A stretch of DNA of 37,529 nucleotides from Akkermansiaceae bacterium. Its GTDB lineage: Bacteria > Verrucomicrobiota > Verrucomicrobiia > Verrucomicrobiales > Akkermansiaceae. The position numbers and the translations under genes were made by a program. This document shows positions 8,577 through 15,995 of this stretch, in pieces. The stretch covers positions 1-37,529 of the forward strand of contig CAISTY010000077.1 in the NCBI GenBank assembly GCA_903888515.1, read 5' to 3'. Below the pieces are notes generated by a model. The model worked only from the letters and a program-made list of their open reading frames with translations. It made no database searches and was not told where the DNA came from. Within the stretch, counting starts at the first letter, position 1. The number at the start of each line of letters is the position of its first letter.

Positions 8577-9357
8577 TTTGGGAGTGTTGTTTTCCGGGGT
8601 GTCAGCCATGGCGGTGCCAGCGGCACGCGAGGCGCCCAACCTATCCGCCGTTGCAGCGAACCAGCTCGTCGTGGCGGGCAATGCCTGTGGTCCGGCCGCG
8701 CTGCTCAATGCCTTTCGTTGCGGGAATCCGGCTTGGCAGCGGGCAGCGGATGCAGTTGGCGGAGCCAACGACAAGGAGCGCATTCTAACGATCATCCGCG
8801 AGATCGGCATGCGTCCGTCCAAACAGACGCCCGCCCGCCCACGCTGGAGCCGGCGGGGGGTCAGCGTGGTGGACCTCCGTGACATGGCTGACGAAATGGC
8901 CCGGGGTCGATTTCTCCCGCCGCTCAGCGAGGAGGTGTTTTTTCTAACTCCCCGCGAAACTCCGGAAAAACTCCTGCGCCGCGTCCATCAGCGGCTTGAC
9001 ACCTCTCTCGCCAAGGGGCTGCCGCCCGTGCTGAGCCTGCGCCGTTATGCGCTGCGCCGCCAGCCCGGCAAGGCCGCGCAATGGGTGGTCATCGACGCCC
9101 ACTTTGTCACTCTCACAGTCATGCCGCGCTCGCTGGAAAAAAACGCCCGCTCGTTCAGCGTGAGTTATATCGACCCCTGGGGAGCGAAGCGTTGCCAGGG
9201 CACCCTCGGAATTTCCGGGCGTTCCGTGCTTGCCAATGCCGCCGGTGATTCATCCTGTCTGGAGGCCGACTTTCCGCACGCCGCCGTCGGCAATCATCTC
9301 GTGGCAGGCGGCGAGGAAACCGTGCTCACCGTTGCCGCCGCTATTGGCCGGTGGTAG
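8542..9357 (+). CDS. Exported C39-like cysteine peptidase fold protein
   Basis: A 271-residue protein with a signal-like N-terminus (start GTG at 8542, or ATG at 8554, which leaves a tidy signal ending near VSAMA). The papain-like C39 pattern is visible: Cys49 in NACGPAALLNAF, His187 in DAHFVTLT and Asp211 in YIDPWG, the order and spacing of a Cys-His-Asp triad. Bacteriocin-processing C39 domains normally sit on ABC transporters; this one stands alone and is exported, so it may be a housekeeping peptidase-like or amidase-like enzyme. It is coupled to the subtilase upstream (35-bp overlap). Its last 17 bp overlap the convergent SUMF1-like gene. Confidence 0.75.
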   Translation: MLKLMLRRVLHSLGVLFSGVSAMAVPAAREAPNLSAVAANQLVVAGNACGPAALLNAFRCGNPAWQRAADAVGGANDKERILTIIREIGMRPSKQTPARPRWSRRGVSVVDLRDMADEMARGRFLPPLSEEVFFLTPRETPEKLLRRVHQRLDTSLAKGLPPVLSLRRYALRRQPGKAAQWVVIDAHFVTLTVMPRSLEKNARSFSVSYIDPWGAKRCQGTLGISGRSVLANAAGDSSCLEADFPHAAVGNHLVAGGEETVLTVAAAIGRW

Positions 9358-10354
9358 CTTCACACACCAATCGCATGCCGACCAGCGTGTAGCGCGTAGC
9401 CGGCGTATTCCAGTTGCGGTAGGATGACCGTGCGTAAAACGACCAGGTTTGCCACGACCCACCACGGCGAACCCGCACTTTCCCCGTAGCAGGCCCCTGC
9501 GGATCATCAACGGGAGACATGGCGTAGTAGGTATCGGCATGCCAGTCAGCACACCATTCCCAGACATTGCCGTGCATATCATGCAGGCCCCAGGCATTGG
9601 GTGCAAAGCTGCCGACGGGAGCAGTGAACTCAAAACCGTCATGCCCGGCAAGGGCGTACTGTTCCCACTGCGGCCAGTTCTTCCTGGTATCGGCATCAAA
9701 AACATTAGCCGCCTTGAGCAGCGTGGCAGGATCATCGCCACTGTGATAACGTGTTCGGGTGCCGGCACGGCAGGCATATTCCCACTCGGCTTCGGTGGGC
9801 AGCCGGTATTTTTTCCCCTCTTTCTTGGTCAGCCATGCGGCCATGGCCACCGCATCATGCCAGGTCACATTCACAACCGGATCATCATCCGTCTGTTTGA
9901 ACCCCGGATTGAGCCAGGAATATTTCGGACTGCGCCCCTCAAAGGCATCGCCCCGCTTGGATTTTTTGGGATCATAGTCCGGGTTGTAACCATAACCGCC
10001 CGTGCCATCGGCCACTGATTCGGGTGTGTAGCCGGATGATTCAAGAAACTTCCTGAACTGGCCGACAGTCACCTCATGTTTCCCCAGATAGAATGGTCTG
10101 CTGATACGTACTTTATGTACGGGTGCCTCATCCCCGAGAGGAAGAAAGCGCTGACGATCGTACTGTGGAAAGGCTTTGGCAAACCCATCAGGCGCCTCGT
10201 CACTGCCCATCAGAAAATCTCCGGACGGTATCAAGGCGAATTTCATTCCAAGTGAGTTCTCAATCTGTTTGGGCGAGTCGTTTCCGCACTCAGCCGACCA
10301 CAGCGGAAAGGGCAACAAAGCCGTAAAAAGGCATATCGATATTAGATTGCGCAT
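9341..10354 (-). CDS. Exported SUMF1/formylglycine-enzyme-like protein
   Basis: A 337-residue protein with a signal peptide (residues 1-20, cut near LWSA) followed by one FGE-sulfatase (PF03781-type) fold: NSLGMKFALIPSGDFLMGS near the N-terminus, YLGKHEVTVGQF, RLPTEAEWEYACRAGT, GLHDMHGNVWEWCADW and RRGGSW near the end. In true formylglycine-generating enzymes two active-site cysteines follow the RGGS motif; here the segment reads RRGGSWQTWSFYARSS and has none. It is therefore probably not a sulfatase activator but one of the many secreted non-maturase members. It is the last gene of the leftward run and starts 34 bp after the oxidoreductase remnant. No sulfatase gene is in the window. Confidence 0.9.
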   Translation of the reverse strand: MRNLISICLFTALLPFPLWSAECGNDSPKQIENSLGMKFALIPSGDFLMGSDEAPDGFAKAFPQYDRQRFLPLGDEAPVHKVRISRPFYLGKHEVTVGQFRKFLESSGYTPESVADGTGGYGYNPDYDPKKSKRGDAFEGRSPKYSWLNPGFKQTDDDPVVNVTWHDAVAMAAWLTKKEGKKYRLPTEAEWEYACRAGTRTRYHSGDDPATLLKAANVFDADTRKNWPQWEQYALAGHDGFEFTAPVGSFAPNAWGLHDMHGNVWEWCADWHADTYYAMSPVDDPQGPATGKVRVRRGGSWQTWSFYARSSYRNWNTPATRYTLVGMRLVCEATTGQ

Positions 10355-10388
10355 GGTGTTTCCGTCTTCATGGGTTGTGCTTCCGGAA

Positions 10389-10580
10389 TCAGGGTTTCAG
10401 GAGCCCGGTTGCAAGTTCCTTGAGTTTTTCATCCTCAATGCGGTTGCTCGGCGCATTCGCGCCAAACACCGTGGAGGGCACAATCATCGGAAACCCCAAC
10501 GTTGCGCCGGCGAGCGTGCCGCCCTCGAGAAAACTCCGTCGGCTGATCGCCCATGAATTACCACCATGACACTTTTTCAT
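10389..10580 (-). pseudogene. Remnant of a Tat-exported Gfo/Idh/MocA-type oxidoreductase
   Basis: A 63-residue ORF that begins like secreted Gfo/Idh/MocA dehydrogenases of this phylum: twin-arginine signal SRRSFLEGGTLAGATLGFP, then GANAPSNRI, where a Rossmann fold would normally begin. Instead it jumps to DEKLKELATGLLKP and stops. The simplest reading is an internal deletion that removed the catalytic protein and left the signal and a few end codons. It sits between the PA14-DUF1080 and SUMF1-like genes. It could still be translated as an exported peptide, but I see no reason to expect function. Confidence 0.65.
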
Positions 10581-10619
10581 TGTTTTCCATTTCCTTCTTT
10601 TCGGTCTTCTGCTTGCTGA

Positions 10620-12053
10620 TCACTGATCACTTCTCCCCCCCCCAGCCTCCAGCGGCACGATCCAGATATTGCGGTAACGCACTGGATTGCCGTGCTCCTG
10701 CATCCACAGCGGACCAAGCTTGGTATGGCCTTTAGGCATGCCTGCGTGGGTGCATGTCTTAACCTCAAGGTTTTCGTGTATGACCCGTCCATTCTGTTCC
10801 ACCCGCTCGAAAACCGGGTGCTTCACCAATGTCCCCTCCGCATTGAAACGCGGGGCACGGAAGATCACATCATAAGTCTGCCAGGTCAGAGGCGGCAGGC
10901 AGGCAGACCGAAGGGCCGGTTCAACGTAGTACACCGCGCCGCACGTGGTGCGTGCGGGTTCAAATCCGAATGAGTCGAGAACCTGCAGTTCATAACTGCC
11001 CTGCACATACACACCGCTGTTGCCACGGCCCTGCCCGATTTTCTCCGGTTCGAACGGGCACATGAATTCAAGGTGTATCCGCTGGTCGCCGAATTCCCTG
11101 ATGGTGCGCGTATCTTTCTTCCCAACCTGCATGCTGCCGTCCGGCAACAGTGTCCATGTCTTGTTGGTCCATTCGTCAAGCGATGGAGGAACACCGTAGG
11201 AGGCCATGCCTAACAGGACAATCGCGTCTGCCGGCGGCTTCAATCCGAGTGTCGGTGACTGACGGTCTTTGTATTCGAGCACAAAGCGGCCATCCTTGGG
11301 GTCCTTGCCGGTCAATACCAGTTGGTCCGGCAGCAAACTTCCCCGCCATACGGTCTTCAGACCTTCGCCCATGAGGACGGTTCGTTGCTCCTTCTCTTCC
11401 GACTCTCCCGACTCCTTCAAAACCCCCACCCACAGACTGCTGGCGGCCTCCATCTGAAAGTAAGTCACTGTGATGGCATGCAGGCCGGCTTCGAGTTCGG
11501 CCACACTGCTCACATCCCTGCAGCCCGGGTTTTCAACAACCGGTTTGCCGTCTATCAAAAGGCGGCTGCCGTCGTCCGAGGCCAGCAGGAATCGGTAGCG
11601 AGCGGTCGCCGGTATCTTCACGAACCCGGTGAACTTGAAACCAAACCATGATGGGGATGCCGCAGGTTCCAGCGAAAAGTACGGCACGATGCCCGTCTTT
11701 GCCGGTGTGTGCTCATCAAAATCCATCTTGGAACTATCGCCGTCGTAATAGGCATAGTTGACTCCCTTTTGGGTGCCGTCCTGCGACGTATAGACTTCGA
11801 GATCATGGAACATCGATGAAATCACAAAGCGGTTGCCGCCGATGCGCTCCGGATCCACCAACACGAAACCGCGGTACGGGACGACATTGGAACCCAGCGT
11901 GGTCACCATCGCCTCCGCCTTGACCGTCTTTCCATCGTGCTCATAAACCCCCTCGTAAACCCCGAGATAGGGGTCCACGTCCCGCGGACCCTCCGCCACC
12001 GCCACCGACACCATGAAGACTGTCATGACAAGTCTTGCGGCTATCTTCCTCAT
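10620..12053 (-). CDS. PA14 - DUF1080 (3-keto-disaccharide hydrolase-like) secreted protein
   Basis: About 477 residues from ATG 12053, which begins the best signal peptide (MRKIAARL...VAVA); GTG 12074 or ATG 12068 are alternatives. After an N-terminal beta segment comes a PA14-like sugar-binding domain (roughly residues 95-215: SWFGFKFTGFVKIPA, FLLASDDGSRLLIDG). The C-terminal 200 residues are DUF1080, a jelly-roll found in 3-keto-disaccharide hydrolases, with IHLEFMCPF, GQGRGNSGVYVQGSYELQVL, LPPLTWQTYDV and GNPVRYRNIW. It is paralogous to the protein at 25203-26219, which lacks PA14. It probably binds or cleaves an oligosaccharide outside the cytoplasm. A G9 tract (10635-10643) lies in its last codons. 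Confidence 0.9.
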   Translation of the reverse strand: MRKIAARLVMTVFMVSVAVAEGPRDVDPYLGVYEGVYEHDGKTVKAEAMVTTLGSNVVPYRGFVLVDPERIGGNRFVISSMFHDLEVYTSQDGTQKGVNYAYYDGDSSKMDFDEHTPAKTGIVPYFSLEPAASPSWFGFKFTGFVKIPATARYRFLLASDDGSRLLIDGKPVVENPGCRDVSSVAELEAGLHAITVTYFQMEAASSLWVGVLKESGESEEKEQRTVLMGEGLKTVWRGSLLPDQLVLTGKDPKDGRFVLEYKDRQSPTLGLKPPADAIVLLGMASYGVPPSLDEWTNKTWTLLPDGSMQVGKKDTRTIREFGDQRIHLEFMCPFEPEKIGQGRGNSGVYVQGSYELQVLDSFGFEPARTTCGAVYYVEPALRSACLPPLTWQTYDVIFRAPRFNAEGTLVKHPVFERVEQNGRVIHENLEVKTCTHAGMPKGHTKLGPLWMQEHGNPVRYRNIWIVPLEAGGGRSDQ

Positions 12054-12077
12054 CTGTAGTATATACATATTCACGGA

Positions 12078-12206
12078 TCACTGGGTGCTGAAAAGATGTT
12101 GCGGGTGAAGGTTGTTGCAAGGGCCGGTGGCCGGATCGGGGAAATAAGGGTTGATCAGGTGCTCCGCCGGGTAATCCGAATTCTCTTTCACCACGGCTTC
12201 CGTCAC
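12078..12206 (-). CDS. 42-codon ORF overlapping the crtN stop
   Basis: GTG at 12206 overlaps the crtN stop codon (GTGA), and the frame stays open for 42 residues to TGA at 12078. The product (begins MTEAVVKENSDYPAEH, ends LHPQHLFSTQ) has protein-like composition, rich in Pro, His and Asn, with one Cys (30) and no signal or membrane segment. It matches no family that I know. It may be a coupled small protein, or the surviving end of a longer gene fused to crtN by deletion. Translation is unproven. Confidence 0.35.
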   Translation of the reverse strand: MTEAVVKENSDYPAEHLINPYFPDPATGPCNNLHPQHLFSTQ

Positions 12207-13732
12207 GCCTCCCGCAGATATGCGGATGCCAGATCAACCGGTTGATAGGAAACGCCGAACTGTTCGCAGATCAGATTGGAGCTGATGCGGCCGGATTCGT
12301 AGATGGTTGGCAATCCGCTGCCGGGGTGGGTGCCACCGCCAACAAGATAGCAGTTGTCGTATCCCTGATAGCGATTGTGCGGCCGGAGATAGAGCATCTG
12401 ACGCATGGTGTGGGCGAGGTTGAAGGTGGCACCCATGAAGATTGACGAGCTTTCCCAGTCTGCGGGCGTGATGATGCGGCGGGTGACGATGTGCTCGCGC
12501 AAATCCTTCATGCCGGTGCGCTGCTCGATGCGCCGCAGGATCACGTCCGCGTATTGCTCCTTGTGGTTTTCCCAGTCGAAACCATGGCGGGTGTTGATGG
12601 TGGGAACCAGAATATAGAGTCCGGACTGCCCGGGCGGGGCCACATGCGGGTCGTTGACGCAGGAGTTCCTGACGTAAATCGACATGTCGTCGGAAACGCG
12701 GAGCTGGCTCTGGATGTCTGCGACATTCGCCTTGTAGTCATCGGCGAAGAGAATGTGATGGTGTGGCTGGTCCTGGTAGATTTTGTCGATACCCAGATAG
12801 AGCATGAACGTGGAGCAGGAAAACTGACGGCGGCGCATGCTGTCCTCGGACACGTTGTAGCCGTTGAACAAGTGCGTCGCGGAGTACGCGTAATCGGCGT
12901 TGACCACAACCGCATCGGCCTTGATGATCTCGTCGTTTTGCAGTTGGGCACCTGTGATGGTCCTGCCTGAGATAAGGAGTTCCTTGACCGGCGATTCAAG
13001 CCGCAGATCTCCTCCCAAATGGGTGAAGACTTTGGCCATCGCATGGGAAATCCGGTTCAGTCCGCCTCGCACATGATAGACCCCGTAACGGTATTCGGTG
13101 AAGGAAAGAATGCTGAACAGCGCGGGGCAGTGCCAAGGTGACATGCCGAGATACTTGGCCTGGAAAGTGAACGCCAGCTTGAGCCGCTCCTCGTTGAAAT
13201 AGTCACCGAGCACGTCATGAACGCTGCGGTTGGTGAGCACGTAGGGCAGGGCACGCAACAGCCCGGGGCGCAGGTAGGAGGTGATGGTATGATAGGGGGA
13301 TTGCAGGCACGGATAGATTTTGCGGAACTTCTCCGCGTGGTCGGCCATGTAGCGCAGGAATCCCTCGCTGCTGCCAGGGAAAACCTTCTCGATTTCCACA
13401 GCCATCCGGGCCTTGTCGCTGTATGTGTGGAGCGAGGTGCCCCCCCAGCTGAGACGGGTCATGGGATTGAGATCGACAAAATCCAGATGATCGGCGCTGG
13501 TGCAACCAGTCTCGGCAAAGATCTCATCAAGGCAGAACTTCTGATGGAGAAAGGTCGGGCCAATGTCGAACGAGAATCCACCGAGATTGAGTTCTCCATT
13601 GCGACCGCCCACGCGATCCGACTTTTCCACGAGCGTGACGCGGAATCCGCGGTGTGCCAGAAGCATTCCGGCCGTGAGGCCGCCGGGGCCGGCTCCCACA
13701 ATGAGGATGTGCTTCTTGTTCGCAGCGTTCAT
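12203..13732 (-). CDS. crtN: CrtN-type diapophytoene desaturase
   Basis: A 509-residue FAD enzyme of the CrtI/CrtN family. The N-terminal dinucleotide fold has GAGPGG (13-18), then ...VEKSDRVGGRNGEL. The middle has the CrtN-like stretch CSTFMLYLGIDKI followed by HHHILFADDYKANV. The C-terminus carries the family signature GYDNCYLVGGGTHPGSGLPTI. These resemble staphylococcal CrtN (YSCSAFLMYIGID, FSDDFRGN) more than CrtP. Expected role: stepwise desaturation of 4,4'-diapophytoene to a coloured C30 polyene at the membrane. It follows aldH by 66 bp on the same strand and overlaps the 42-codon ORF. Exact substrate chain length (C30 or C40) is inferred from the neighbours. Confidence 0.85.
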   Translation of the reverse strand: MNAANKKHILIVGAGPGGLTAGMLLAHRGFRVTLVEKSDRVGGRNGELNLGGFSFDIGPTFLHQKFCLDEIFAETGCTSADHLDFVDLNPMTRLSWGGTSLHTYSDKARMAVEIEKVFPGSSEGFLRYMADHAEKFRKIYPCLQSPYHTITSYLRPGLLRALPYVLTNRSVHDVLGDYFNEERLKLAFTFQAKYLGMSPWHCPALFSILSFTEYRYGVYHVRGGLNRISHAMAKVFTHLGGDLRLESPVKELLISGRTITGAQLQNDEIIKADAVVVNADYAYSATHLFNGYNVSEDSMRRRQFSCSTFMLYLGIDKIYQDQPHHHILFADDYKANVADIQSQLRVSDDMSIYVRNSCVNDPHVAPPGQSGLYILVPTINTRHGFDWENHKEQYADVILRRIEQRTGMKDLREHIVTRRIITPADWESSSIFMGATFNLAHTMRQMLYLRPHNRYQGYDNCYLVGGGTHPGSGLPTIYESGRISSNLICEQFGVSYQPVDLASAYLREA

Positions 13733-13798
13733 GAATGGCCGATCATAGGATGGGTTTTGGAAAACACAAACAGGACTTGGTGGAATTTTCGCGCGCTT

Positions 13799-15175
13799 TC
13801 ACCCTAGGAACCGGAGTATGCGTCTCAACCATTTCAAGGGAACATCCACCGGTGGATAGCGGAAACCGGGATCCACAATCGTGGACCGGCGCATGATCGT
13901 TCGGGAATGGGAGAAGCATTCGAACGAGGCGCGTCCGTGGTATTTTCCCATGCCGCTTTCCCCCACACCTCCGAACGGCAGATCGCTGCCGAGAATCTGC
14001 ACAATCGTGTCATTCACGCAGACTCCTCCAGACTGTGTTTGAGAGATCACCTGTTCCTGCAATGCTTCGTCACCGGTGAATAGATACAGCGCCAGTGGCT
14101 TGGGCCGGTCCGCAAGTTTTTCGAGAACCTCCTCAAGATCGGAGAACTCCAACACCGGGAGGATGGGGCCGAAAACCTCCTCGGTCATCACCGGGGAATC
14201 TTCCCTTACCCCGACAAGCATTGTGGGAGAGATGTAAAGATCCCCGGGATCACATTCCCCTCCGCAGATGATCCGGCAATCCTCAAGATACGCTGCCAGG
14301 CGGTCGAAATGCCTGCGATTGACAATGCGTCCGTAGTCCGCGCTCTGCTGCGGAAAAGCGCCATAAAACTCCAGCAAGACGTCCTTGAGCGCTTCCAGCA
14401 ATCCCGGCGCAATCCGTGAATCGACCCAAAGATGGTCCGGAGCCACACAGGTCTGCCCGGCGTTCAGGAATTTCCCCCAGACAATGCGGCGCGCGGTGGT
14501 TTTCAGTGGCGCGTCATGGCAGACAATACACGGGCACTTGCCGCCGAGTTCCAGAGTCACGGGTGTTAGATGGCGGGCTGCGGCGGTCATCACTGCACGG
14601 CCGGTTTCGGTGCCACCGGTGAAAAAGAGGGTGTCGAATTTTTCCGCCAGCAGTGCTTCGCAAGTCTCCCGCCCACCACATATGACTGTTAGATAGTCTT
14701 CGGCAAAGGCGGAGCGGATGATCCGTTCCACCACCTCGCCCGTATGCGGGGCGAATTCGGAGGGTTTCAGGACAGCGCAGTTTCCGGCGGCGATGGCACC
14801 CACCAACGGTGAAAGCAGCAGTTGAAGCGGGTAATTCCACGGGCCGATGATCAAAGCCACACCGTAGGGGGCTGGACTGACATGGCAGCGCGCAGGCCAT
14901 GCCGCCCATGGGGCGCTGCGATGCCGTGCTCTCATCCATGATGATAGATGTCGCATCGCATGGCGGATTTCACCGAGTACAAAACCGATTTCCGTGGCAT
15001 ACGCCTCATGCGGGCTCTTCCCCAGATCTGCATGAAGTGCTGCTAGCAGTTCCGCCTCATGGGTTTCAAGCAGCCCCGCCAGCGTTTGCAACTGCGCCCG
15101 CCGAAACTCCGGAGACCGGGTGGTTCCGGATCGAAATCTCTCCCTCTGGCGGGCAATGATGGCTGCAACACTCAT
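13799..15175 (-). CDS. aldH: Aldehyde dehydrogenase, probable carotenoid-aldehyde oxidase
   Basis: A 458-residue class-3-type aldehyde dehydrogenase. NAD(P)-binding and catalytic elements are all present: GPWNYP (111-116), KPSE (137-140), FTGGTE (185-190), catalytic Glu209 (LELGGK) and nucleophile Cys243 (NAGQTCVAPDH), then EEVFGPILPV. The C-terminal end is hydrophobic and basic (PLKWLRRILRFLG), as in membrane-associated ALDH3-like enzymes. In staphyloxanthin synthesis an ALDH oxidises 4,4'-diaponeurosporenal to the acid. Its position between crtN and the crtP operon makes that role likely here. It starts 46 bp from the divergent TPR gene, so both arms may share a control region. Confidence 0.87.
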   Translation of the reverse strand: MSVAAIIARQRERFRSGTTRSPEFRRAQLQTLAGLLETHEAELLAALHADLGKSPHEAYATEIGFVLGEIRHAMRHLSSWMRARHRSAPWAAWPARCHVSPAPYGVALIIGPWNYPLQLLLSPLVGAIAAGNCAVLKPSEFAPHTGEVVERIIRSAFAEDYLTVICGGRETCEALLAEKFDTLFFTGGTETGRAVMTAAARHLTPVTLELGGKCPCIVCHDAPLKTTARRIVWGKFLNAGQTCVAPDHLWVDSRIAPGLLEALKDVLLEFYGAFPQQSADYGRIVNRRHFDRLAAYLEDCRIICGGECDPGDLYISPTMLVGVREDSPVMTEEVFGPILPVLEFSDLEEVLEKLADRPKPLALYLFTGDEALQEQVISQTQSGGVCVNDTIVQILGSDLPFGGVGESGMGKYHGRASFECFSHSRTIMRRSTIVDPGFRYPPVDVPLKWLRRILRFLG

Positions 15176-15221
15176 TTTTGCTTTGCACGAATCTGCCCTT
15201 GCCCTACCTTGCGGTCAACTC
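15176..15221. promoter_or_regulatory. Divergent intergenic region between the two carotenoid arms
   Basis: Only 46 bp separate the aldH start from the preferred TPR start at 15222. Promoters for both directions must lie here or inside the neighbouring coding ends. No convincing -35/-10 pair or operator dyad could be picked out by eye. Confidence 0.3.
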
Positions 15222-15995
15222 ATGCTTGGAAAAACAATTCTTCTCTTTCTAGCAGGCACCAGCCTCGTCCGCGCGGACCTTGCGGCCGACAAACTCACTT
15301 CCTCCGGCATCGCGGAGTTTGCCGCCGCCTACCAGGCATGGGACGGGGCGCGCTTTGGGAAAGCTGCGGATTACTTCCGCCAAGCCGAGGCGTTCACCCC
15401 AACCTCCGCAGTCAATCCTGCTTGGCGCGGTGCGGCCCTGTTTCACCAAATGCTGCAGTTGAAATCGGCCTCCGACCCCAAGGGGGCCTCCACCGCGATG
15501 GATGCGGCGCTCGCCTCGCTGGAAACCGCTGTCAAACTGGACTCGGGAAATGCCGAGTCCCACGCCCTGTTAGGCACCCTCTATGGTATGAAGATCAACG
15601 GCAGCACGCTCAGGGCGATTCGCTACGGACCGACTGTTCAGAAACATCAGGAACTGGCGCTCAAACACGGTGCGCAGAACCCGCGTGTTCGATATTTGCT
15701 AGGAGCCGGACAGTTCCACACTGCCAGGAATGACGCCGCCAGGCGCGAGGCTCTCAATACCTTGCTGGCCGCAGAGAAATTGTTCAAAGCGGAAGCAGGG
15801 AAACCCGCCAAGCCATTCGAGCCACGCTGGGGACACGGCAATTGCCTGACCTTGATCGCGCGCTCTCACGAGGCGTTGGGACAAAAACCCGAGGCAGTGA
15901 CCTACTATCAGAAGGCTCTGGCCGTGCACCCTGCGGATCACGCAGCCAAAGCAGGTCTCGATCGCCTCCAAACAATGCAACCTGATCAATCATGA
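15222..15995 (+). CDS. Exported TPR protein leading the crtP operon
   Basis: A 257-residue protein from ATG 15222, chosen because it opens a good signal peptide (MLGKTILLFLAGTSLVRA) and clears the aldH start; the frame stays open upstream to 15120. The mature part is helical with tetratricopeptide-like pairs, for example YQAWDGARFGKAADYFRQAE, LETAVKLDSGNAESHALLG and ALGQKPEAVTYYQKALAVHP. Such proteins act as binding scaffolds, here probably in the periplasm. Its TGA overlaps the crtP ATG (ATGA at 15992-15995), so it belongs to the carotenoid operon. No TPR protein is part of the staphylococcal pathway; a role in pigment transport or enzyme assembly is speculation. Confidence 0.8.
   Translation: MLGKTILLFLAGTSLVRADLAADKLTSSGIAEFAAAYQAWDGARFGKAADYFRQAEAFTPTSAVNPAWRGAALFHQMLQLKSASDPKGASTAMDAALASLETAVKLDSGNAESHALLGTLYGMKINGSTLRAIRYGPTVQKHQELALKHGAQNPRVRYLLGAGQFHTARNDAARREALNTLLAAEKLFKAEAGKPAKPFEPRWGHGNCLTLIARSHEALGQKPEAVTYYQKALAVHPADHAAKAGLDRLQTMQPDQS

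Noticed and set aside
9341..10354. True sulfatase-activating formylglycine-generating enzyme
   Set aside because: The two catalytic cysteines after the RGGS motif are absent and no sulfatase gene is present in the window.
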